Source of the DNA: Arachnopeziza araneosa
Taxonomy: Eukaryota > Ascomycota > Leotiomycetes > Helotiales > Arachnopezizaceae
Assembly (NCBI GenBank): GCA_003988855.1
Contig: QYAI01000068.1
Span: forward strand, 62,001 to 126,000
Length of the DNA stretch: 64,000 bases
Direction of reading: 5' to 3'
Part shown: positions 56,776 through 64,000 of the stretch, piece after piece
Numbering within the stretch: the stretch's first letter is position 1
How the letters are laid out: every line of letters begins with the position of its first letter
The notes under the pieces: generated by a model
Told to the model about the DNA's origin: nothing
Seen by the model: the letters and a program-made list of their open reading frames with translations, nothing else
The model's database searches: none
Translations under genes and position numbers: made by a program

Positions 56776-57390
56776 CGTCGACTTTTTGTTGAAATTATCC
56801 AATTCAATACCCGATATACTTTCAATACATACAGTCCAGCAAGTCTTTGAGCGATAGGTTGAAGATGTGTAGAGTTCGTGATGGAGCATGAGACAGGAAT
56901 GAGGTTCGACACGAGGGCTTCTCATTGGCTCGTTTCTTGTGGCTGTGAAAATCAGCCTTGAGCACTGCCTCATACGCCACCCTTTGGTGCGACATTCACT
57001 AGGTGACCATAGCGAATGATTTTGTGATTCACAGAATGGTGTGTTTCGGCGAAGAATGTGTGCAAGACCAGCATTTCGTTTGATAGCAACTTGGGCATAT
57101 TTTCTGAGGGGTTTTCCTTGCAGTATGACTTCGGCGGTGACAGCAACTGATTCATCATTTCACTTAACTTTTGCAGAATCTAACACGTAATTGTTTTAAA
57201 AGAGATTCGTGAGGTTCCTCTCGAACAAGTACAGTGAGCAAAGAGTATCGAATGCAAATATCAGGCTATGAAACCAACTCCGACCAAAGCCCAACTAAAC
57301 TCCCACTAAACTCCTTCCAACCTCGAGAGAAATGCATCCTGCAATGCACGCTAACCACCACAACTCCGATACTCCAAAACTATGTTTCAT
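56776..57390. other. intergenic region
   Basis: CorA-like gene promoter and 3' flank of the small paralogue gene. An open frame continues upstream of the CorA start, but it has no family support. Confidence 0.4.
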
Positions 57391-57787
57391 TTATTCTGGG
57401 ATAGTAGTGAGGGACTTTTCTTGTTTTCTCTTCTTCTCGTTATCTTCCCCTATACGCCCGGCAATCTTGAATTTGGTCCTGCGTAATGTTAGCTAGGTAA
57501 CATCACGTACAGGGATGATACCGTACCTCGGTGAGAACAGAGATGTGACTGAGATGATCTGATGGGTAAATCTTGTATCGATTGAGCCGCAACTATTCAT
57601 CTGTTAGTCATGAAAGAATGGATAGGACTAGAACTCCTACCTCAACACGAAAGTTATTCTTTCCCTCCTCGGTCTGGCCATAAACGCTCTTGAGTAAATT
57701 GACTAGCTTCCGCTGATCGAGATACTGTCCCTCAATGATCTGGGGATTCGATAACGTAATGTAAGTAGAAGACATGGTTGAACACAT
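57391..57787 (-). CDS. small unknown protein, family member A
   Basis: Exons (minus) 57787-57641, 57592-57522, 57478-57391 (101 aa). The third join uses a GTATCA donor and gives VLTEVRTKFKIAGRI; a GTACGG donor five bases earlier would end at 16 other residues. The core is NPQIIEGQYLDQRKLVNLLKSVYG, then FRVELRLNRYKIY and a basic Lys/Glu-rich tail. No signal peptide or membrane helix. It resembles the gene at 58385-58641 in sequence and in the place of the first intron (after FRVE). I recognise no known family. An alternative start is the ATG at 57775 (MSSTYIT). Confidence 0.6.
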
Positions 57788-58384
57788 AATGTGGGGTAAC
57801 TCGGTGAGATATCTGGATATATGTAGTATGGGTTGAAAGGTCGATGAATGTTTCAGGGTATACAAGATGATTATGAATGTCCTTTTAGAAAACGTGGCAG
57901 AACGAAACTTGGGTCTCCGGAATGGATGTGCGTGGATATAAGATTTACTCACTTGAGTAACTTCTGGGCATATCACGTAGGCTCATTCGTCACCCGGCTC
58001 CAACTTGTACACCTAGCAGAACCGAAATGACTGGAGCGTGAGGCTTCTGGATCAAACTGGATATAAGACGGCCCCTTGCCACAATTTCGGGTGCGAACTT
58101 GGCCCCTAAGAAGGAGAAGGCGAATGATCCAATCACAGAAAGAGATTTGCATCAACTTAAGGCAAACTAACAGGCTTGTATCCAATTCTGGAAAACGCGT
58201 TGCTAGGGAGGGAAACAAGGCAGATTTTCAACTCAGGTGGTGTCCCTGAAAGGCTGGGTCGTGGCGGCGAAATGCTCAGCCACGCTGAACGGTCATCCCT
58301 CTCGCACGTTAGTTCGTGGGATTCCCCCCCCAAGTCATCGACATGAATCAATTTCTTCCTTTTAAAAGAAACAGTATCAGTCAT
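57788..58384. other. spacer between the two small paralogues
   Basis: A minus-strand open frame of 75 codons (58157-58384) begins with an ATG overlapping the region just after the stop of the second paralogue. It has no family match and could be a chance frame or a degraded third exon. Confidence 0.35.
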
Positions 58385-58641
58385 TTATTTCAAAAAGGAA
58401 GTGTGAGTCTTTAAACGAACTTCAGTCAAAAGTCTTGGTGCATGCACGATATATTTTCCTCTACGAATCTGCCCAAATCAGTCACAGCGCTTACAATAAT
58501 GCCTTGCCAGCCGTAGGTTCCGAAAGGATCGGGGGACGGCGTCAGACTTACGGTCACTGAGAATTGCCCAGGGAAAAGCCTTGCCAATAGGTCTTGCAAG
58601 CCGACACTGATGTTGTAACGTGATTCGATGACCTGTGGCAT
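58385..58641 (-). CDS. small unknown protein, family member B
   Basis: Exons (minus) 58641-58552 and 58468-58385 (57 aa), joined at a GTAAGT donor and GGGCAG acceptor, phase 0. It reads MPQVIESRYNISVGLQDLLARLFPG-QFSVT, then IRRGKYIVHAPRLLTEVRLK. Compared with member A, PQ[IV]IE..Y, L..LL, F.V and RYK/KY followed by LLTEVR align, and the intron falls at the same point. Reading straight through the intron instead gives a 71-aa frame without that resemblance. Function unknown; it may be a working gene or a shortened copy. Confidence 0.5.
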
Positions 58642-59830
58642 GACGGTGAAGGTGAGGATGATATAATGTGATTGCTCTTAGCCGGGCGGTGATCAGGAGA
58701 AATGTTTGTTAATGTAAAGGGCACAGAACACCATGCAGGTTGTCAGAGGCATGGAATATTGCTATGAGTCACATGCTCTAGGAATGAGGCTTTTCAAGTT
58801 GTGACACAGGTCAAAGCTGACAATACGTTGTGCTATTTGGACCAAGGTGGCAAAATAGGCCACCTGTCATGTGACTGTCTCCTCGATACCGACCAGTAGG
58901 AAATTCCAATGTTGGAGGACATTCATCACTCGAAAGTTTCCAAGTAGCGCTATAAATCTCTCGGTCTTGAAGAAACCATTATCTTTGAATTAGGCATTTC
59001 TTCTTCTTGACGGTGAAAAAGAAGTATAATGCAGGATTGAGTGCATTTGTCTCGCAATGCCCCCGAGGAGGCTAGAGGAAGCCTCGTATTTGTTGTGATG
59101 TTTGCTTGTTTAATTGCAGAGCTTGATAAATTGATGTTACCGCTATCAATACCCACTTCGGTAGGTAGGTACGTATATTTAGAATCCTGTGATGCAACTG
59201 CTTGGCACTACCTTGGCAGCGCTTTCCTTGTTTGATACTATGAGAATGGTCAAGCTTATGACGATTGATTTTCCAATGAGCAATCGAACAAGGACAGCTT
59301 ACCTATATAACTCCCAAGATCTGCTACAAAAAGAGAAGCAATATCTTGCGAAGTGGAGGTTTCGACGATGTTGTGTGCTCAGGTGAATAACTGCTTGTCA
59401 GTCATGAATTACTTTTGGGAAGGTGCAATCTTGCAATTTTTCCTACCCAGAAGAATATGATATGTTTCCACAGAGCAAGAGCTTTTCAAAGATCAAAGGT
59501 TCATGGTAAATTTACCTACATGGAGTAATTCTATCATCTCAACCAAGAAATAAGCCGACAACAATAGCATCTCAACGTGATGGATCTTCATATCACCATC
59601 ACGTTTAATCCCAAAAGATTCTCTCTTAGATTTGATTGAGTTTCGACTAAGAATTGTACTAGCAGCCATTCATTCTCAAAAGTGACTTCACACCTTTGAA
59701 AATGCAACTCCACAACACTCCATTCTCCACACACCGCATATCACATATTATTAAACCTAAAGCACGGAAATTTTCTCCCAAACCCATTGTTAATGCTTAA
59801 TTTAAACCAGCGAGCCAAGCAAATATTAAA
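58642..59830. other. intergenic region
   Basis: AT-rich and without a supported gene; short open frames near 59041-59386 have no family match. The right end is the promoter of the orphan gene at 59831. Confidence 0.4.
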
Positions 59831-60367
59831 ATGTCGATGTCGTGAGTGGAAACAGATGCCGATCACCTGCAAGCTTCAACTAACAGCTTCTATCTTAGCG
59901 TAACTCAAACTCGATATCCAGTCTTCACCATCACCGTCCCTGACATTCTTCACAAAAGGAACATATATCAATTAAACTTGGTCGGTCCATTACATAGTAC
60001 TTTCCTCGAAGATGAGAACAACATCTGGCTACAACAAAACCAAGTCCGCAGAATCAACTTTCACGTCGTTCACGATGAAGATATGACTTTCTATCGCATC
60101 ACACCTCTGACACGATATCTTGCTCAAGCTGTATATGACGTTCACTGCGTCGGTGAGGGCCATATGGTTGTTTATTCTGTCCGTCCGTACAGCTTGAAAA
60201 CGCATTGTATTGACGTCGAAACCACGAACGAAACAAAGTGGTCTATCGCAACTCGACAAGACAAAGGCCAAACGGATGTAGAAAGTAATTCTTGCCACGA
60301 TATGATGGGATTACTTCTGGCTGGAATGTTTGTTCATGGTTTTAGGGGATGGATTCAAGATCTTTAA
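59831..60367 (+). CDS. orphan protein (163 aa)
   Basis: Exons 59831-59841 and 59887-60367. The first exon is 11 bases and encodes only MSM plus part of a Ser codon; the 45-base intron has a GTGAGT donor and CAACTAACAG branch/acceptor, and the frame closes as MSMSFYLSVTQTRY. The protein is beta-rich and hydrophilic (PVFTITVPDI, YQLNLVGPL, RRINFHVVHDEDM, VYDVHCVGEGHMVVYSV), with no signal peptide or membrane helix. No known family is recognised. It stops at a TAA embedded in TTTAAAAAAAA, and an 18-base minisatellite follows in another frame. Confidence 0.55.
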
Positions 60368-60398
60368 AAAAAACATATTGGAGGAATGGGTGCTTGAG

Positions 60399-60470
60399 GA
60401 ACTTGAAGCTTTAGAGGAACTTGAAGTTTTAGAGGAACTTGAAGCTTTAGATGAACTTGAAGCTTTAGAT
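60399..60470 (+). repeat. 18-base minisatellite, four units (GAACTTGAAGCTTTAGAG)
   Basis: Four tandem 18-base units with a few substitutions (GCT/GTT, GAG/GAT), 32 bases after the stop of the orphan gene. In one frame they read Glu-Leu-Glu-Ala-Leu-Glu repeats (frame open 60330-60542). Confidence 0.85.
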
Positions 60471-61437
60471 GAACGCAGCCAGGGCAAGCAGATCGTCGTC
60501 GATTGTTCTTTTCGGCTTTTATTCTTTGAATTCTTTGGTTGAAATCAAGCGTAGCGGTCGGGTGGAGTTTAACACTTTCTTGAGCGTGCTTAGATGAGCG
60601 TCTGTTCCAGTACTCATACCCCACAATAGCGATGAGAATGAAACGAGACAATCTTATTTCTACTTCTGAGAACTTTAAATTTGGTTCTTGGGCTCAAATG
60701 TATACGAGCAAACCTCGGAATGCTAGGGCTCCGTTTCAAGCTTTTGTTAATGCCGTGTTATAACTTATTTCAAATTTGGCGGCTTTCCTAGATAAATATA
60801 TACACACAAGTTGAATATTTCTTGCATTTATAGGTTCTGTGGTGACCTATCATTTGGAGCAGGAAAAATGGTTCTAAGAAAGGACGAGGGTCACTGACGT
60901 CGACTTATGAATGGCATGCTATGGCTTTTTTGGACCTCAAAATCAACAAAAATAACCTCTTCATAAATCACTTGCAGAAATTTCCTCTGATGCGTAAGTA
61001 CTACCTAGGAGATCTGTGAGTAAGGTCACTCATATATTCTAGAACATTTTCAAGAGGACAGGTATATCTGTACTGGCAGGAATATCATAAGTGGCAACGA
61101 TACTCGTGGCAGTTTTTGACGAAAGGTCGTCCTAATCAGCGGCAGAAATTGTTGATTGAACTGGAAGCCATTGTCAGTCAGTTCCAATAAGCTGAGGCTT
61201 TTTGCCAAGTAGACTTATCTCCGTAAGAACAACAACTTACTCATGGCTCTTAATCTGTGCGGAATCATGTCTCGATTGGATTGAAAAATGATTGCGATGT
61301 CATCAAATAATAGTGGTACAAAGTCGAGGTGACAAGGGGTTTGTTCGAGAGTCGACATTATCAGAGGGAAAATAAATCTTAGAAGCCTAGAAATATCAGC
61401 TTATCGAATACTCGGTTTACTGAATCAGGTGCTAGAG

Positions 61438-61710
61438 TTAGGATTTCAAAGCGATGAAAAAGAGCTCCCAAATATCTGGAACGAGATGACAACTAAGATA
61501 GAAGATATGAAACTCTAGGACCAAACTGGTCTTTGTTGCGCAGATTTTTTGAGTTCTTTCGAGATAATAGGGCCCAAGAGTTATATCAGGATCTGAAAAG
61601 ACTAATTTAAGTTCCGCATATACACTCATACATAAAATGCAATCCAAACCTGCTGAGACGGAATGTTTTGTTAAGCTTGGTATCAGCACTCTTCTCTCAT
61701 TTCTAACCAT
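61438..61710 (-). CDS. possible small orphan gene
   Basis: A 90-codon open frame beginning at an ATG (MVRNERRVLIPSLTKHS). It contains a DPDITLGPYYLERTQ segment and a hydrophobic C-terminal stretch (VLEFHIFYLSCHLVPDIWELFFIAL). No family recognised; splice signals joining it to other exons were not found. It may be chance. Confidence 0.25.
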   Translation of the reverse strand: MVRNERRVLIPSLTKHSVSAGLDCILCMSVYAELKLVFSDPDITLGPYYLERTQKICATKTSLVLEFHIFYLSCHLVPDIWELFFIALKS

Positions 61711-62468
61711 GACTTGAACTTACCTATGTTATCGCTATATTTTTGGTTGTGGTAGAAAAGTTCTCGTGTTTGCTATATATGTTATTGAAGAGTGGAAGGT
61801 AGTTCGTCTGCAAGATTCTCTTAACCCTTGGTTTCTATTTGATCACTAACTTGCAACTCTCTATCAAATCCCATTGTGCTTTGATAATATTACTGTAAGT
61901 GAATTTTATTAACATAACTGGGAGAATAGCCAACATGTTTGCGAAAGTTTAAAGGTGAGATATTCGAAGTCTAGAGAGTAAACTATGTGAGTTCTGATCT
62001 TCCTCAGCCGTCCAATTCTGGAATCGATCTTGATCTGTCATTTAACAACATTCACTAGCTTAATCTAAAATCAAAGAAAAAGGCTCGGATCGATTCCCGA
62101 GCCATGCAGGAAGTTGACCAGGTGTTTGATTTGTTCTTTGTAGTAGGGACGCTTAAGAATATTTGGAGACTCGCTGAGCTCACCGTTCTCTTTGACTTAT
62201 TTTGAGCTCCGGTAAATTCATGCTGAAGATGGTCCAAGAACCGACGAAACAATGGCCAATAAGTAGTCAACACGAGTGCGACAACGCAACGCAGAAGAAC
62301 ATCGACGAGCTATTAACCTCGGCAAAGCCACGTCAACATGGCTAATCAACAACAACTACTTTTGCGTGTTGGACAAAAAACATCAAGATCTCTACTGTGA
62401 GAATTTCCTAACGCTATTGGTTTAAAGCTGGCGTATATTTACTTTTCCGTTCCGTTATCGATGAAAAG

Positions 62469-63152
62469 ATGGATAAGACCAACATTTACAGAATGAAAAG
62501 CCTCGACACGTACGAAGTTAAGGTTAATGGCATTGATCTAATGGTGCCTATCATTTCCTCCAATATTCACACCGTCATTCCAAGCACCTCAACCCGAACC
62601 CGCAAGCTAGTGGTCTCACATCTCACCGCCAAAGCCAACGTTCCGTACACTATTTTCACCATCTTCGAAGCTGCCAAGGATGTTAAATGTTTTGTGAAGA
62701 TCGCCAAAGGGTGTGTTACTGTTGAGCAGTTTTTCGGTTTGGAGGTTTCGAATTGGCATTATATCGTCCTTCGACCTGATAGCGATATAATGAAGTCGCA
62801 CAGAAACATGCAAATACGATTTTCATATGACCATAGATTTGATCTGATGGCCGAGGCTGCTCTTCGAGCTTTCGATATTGGGATTTTTGCTTTCGAGCTG
62901 GAAAAGATTGGAATCGCATCAAACTGGACTCTAGGATTCGTGAAAACCGTTAGATTGGCAAGAAATAGCTTCGCAGAGAAGCAGCTGACTGCATTTCAAC
63001 AGAAGGGATTGGAGTTTCTTCGCAGAGACTGCAGACTAGAATCTATGGACGGAGAAGGGGGAAACAGGAATCTTACAGAGTTCGCTGATTGGGAGATTAT
63101 TAACTCGGATGGCGTAGATATGGAGGGTGGTTGGGTTTTTGTTGTTTGTTAG
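62469..63152 (+). CDS. orphan protein (227 aa)
   Basis: Single open frame from ATG 62469. The predicted protein has alternating strand-like and helical segments (YEVKVNGIDLMVPIISS, VPYTIFTIFEAAKDVKCFVKIAK, WHYIVLRPDSD, MAEAALRAFDIGIFAFELEKIG) and an acidic C-terminal part ending GGWVFVVC. No signal peptide, membrane helix or motif is recognised. Clean coding-like composition over 227 codons without a stop in an AT-rich neighbourhood supports a real gene. It lies among other unrecognised genes, so it may be lineage-specific. Confidence 0.6.
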   Translation: MDKTNIYRMKSLDTYEVKVNGIDLMVPIISSNIHTVIPSTSTRTRKLVVSHLTAKANVPYTIFTIFEAAKDVKCFVKIAKGCVTVEQFFGLEVSNWHYIVLRPDSDIMKSHRNMQIRFSYDHRFDLMAEAALRAFDIGIFAFELEKIGIASNWTLGFVKTVRLARNSFAEKQLTAFQQKGLEFLRRDCRLESMDGEGGNRNLTEFADWEIINSDGVDMEGGWVFVVC

Positions 63153-64000
63153 TATTCTCTAGTTAATCTCATCTAAGGCTCGCCTTGGGCAGTAGGGGAA
63201 CTTTCCGAGGATTCCGGTACGATGGCAAATACCATTATATATAAGAATTGGGGACCTAATTTTCACCTAGTAAAGCTTTATCTGCTGATTTAATCATCTG
63301 ACTGCTAGAAATCACTGAGAAGTGTGGGATGCCTCAATGGAAGAGGATGTCAGGCGAAAACAAAGCATGAAAAGAGATGCAGCCAAGATTGATACTACAC
63401 TTCCAAGAATGTCGTGTCCCTTCAGCAAAACCATCGGATGTTCCAGATTCGGACGAAAAAACCGTAGAAAAGGTGGCGATAGCGAAAATCGTGCCAGATA
63501 TAGTATTAGTCACCTGGCTGATATCGTCCTCAGCAGACTTGTATTTACTTGCTTGCTGTTATTTATCCAAAGCCGTAGCCAGGTGAAATCTTCTTGCCAC
63601 TGCAACCTCCGTCCTGGGGCAAGTTTGGTGCAAAACCACCGATGGTAAATAAAAGAACAAGGCCGAGGAAACGCTAAATGCCAGATGTTGAAATGTAAGC
63701 CTTGCTTGCATACTGTTTAGCATCCTTCAAGCTGTACTAAGATACACTTGATCTTTGTCGTTGGCCGCGAAGACGGAAGGGAAATTTGGAGTCGAGATCG
63801 ATAGCAGGGCAAAGTTTATGTTGCCAAGTCTATTGGTTTCTCCTAGGTACTTTCCGTTTTCGACGAAACACCCGAAGTATACGATGCTCTTGAACGAAAC
63901 CGTGTCCCGCAAGTGCAGCAGATACTCACCCTAACCGAACCAACTGCAAGATCAAGGTTGTGCTAGAGGAACCCGGTAAGGCCCTGTAAGTCGGACTGCC
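63153..64000. other. right-edge region, possible partial gene
   Basis: Two overlapping plus-strand frames (63322-63648, 63377-63586) and a minus-strand frame (63912-63727, with a GTGAGT donor-like site just upstream) look partly coding, but no start, family or closing splice could be established. A gene may be cut by the window edge. Confidence 0.3.

Larger units (their letters stand above)
60368..62468. other. 2.1 kb region with few open frames
   Basis: Apart from the minisatellite, the only frame of note is a minus-strand 90-codon frame with a proper ATG at 61710 (to 61438), listed separately. The rest is AT-rich, with stops in all frames. Confidence 0.4.

Noticed and set aside
58426..58551. 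Unspliced reading of small gene B (71 aa)
   Set aside because: Splicing at GTAAGT restores similarity to paralogue A, including LLTEVR; the unspliced C-terminus does not.
1..64000. tRNA genes, CRISPR arrays and intact transposons
   Set aside because: T-arm-like GTTCAAATC/GTTCGATCC strings occur only within exons, and no repeat-spacer arrays or transposase/reverse transcriptase frames were seen.

Overview
The window is from a filamentous ascomycete (Pezizomycotina). Genes sit on both strands and are mostly interrupted by short spliceosomal introns of about 41-62 bases (a few exceed 100), with GT...AG ends and CTAAC/CTGAC-like branch sites. The gene content is also typical: a fungal-type Zn-independent transcription-factor domain, TPC1, a Pex23-like peroxin, a GRF zinc finger and carboxymuconate cyclase. 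Leotiomycetes is only a guess. Exon joins below were worked out by hand from splice motifs and reading-frame phase. Most close exactly in frame; doubtful ones are flagged.

Left part (1-20.5 kb): an SGNH/PC-esterase-like membrane protein, allantoinase, a Pex23/Pex30-type dysferlin peroxin, a Gly-rich single-pass membrane protein, nicotinate phosphoribosyltransferase, an F-box/Cys-rich protein, mitochondrial dihydroorotate dehydrogenase, the thiamine pyrophosphate carrier, a TauD/gamma-butyrobetaine-type dioxygenase, ADE1 and, divergently, SGF29.

Middle (20.5-43.8 kb): a small AhpC/TSA-like protein, an M28/NAALADase-like membrane peptidase, a SnoaL-like hypothetical, a 4'-phosphopantetheinyl transferase divergent from a class II-like eIF4E, a degenerate EF-hand (centrin/calmodulin-like) protein, spermidine synthase divergent from ADE2, a PNPOx-type oxidase, a 3-ketoacyl-CoA thiolase divergent from a GRF zinc-finger protein, a UCH ubiquitin hydrolase divergent from a lipid kinase, and a carboxymuconate cyclase.

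Right part (43.8-64 kb): more accessory. It holds long gene-poor stretches, a fungal transcription-factor-domain protein, a broken Ser/Gln-rich + BTB gene with three in-frame stops, a protein kinase with a Thr-Gln repeat N-terminus, a CorA-like transporter, and a set of unrecognised small genes. Two of these (57.4 and 58.4 kb) look like diverged tandem paralogues with a shared intron position, and two others (59.8 and 62.5 kb) are orphans.

Functional themes: nucleotide metabolism recurs (allantoinase, DHODH, ADE1, ADE2, NAPRT), as do peroxisome/mitochondrial metabolism and ubiquitin biology. This is genome background rather than an obvious gene cluster. No rRNA, convincing tRNA, CRISPR or intact transposon was seen.
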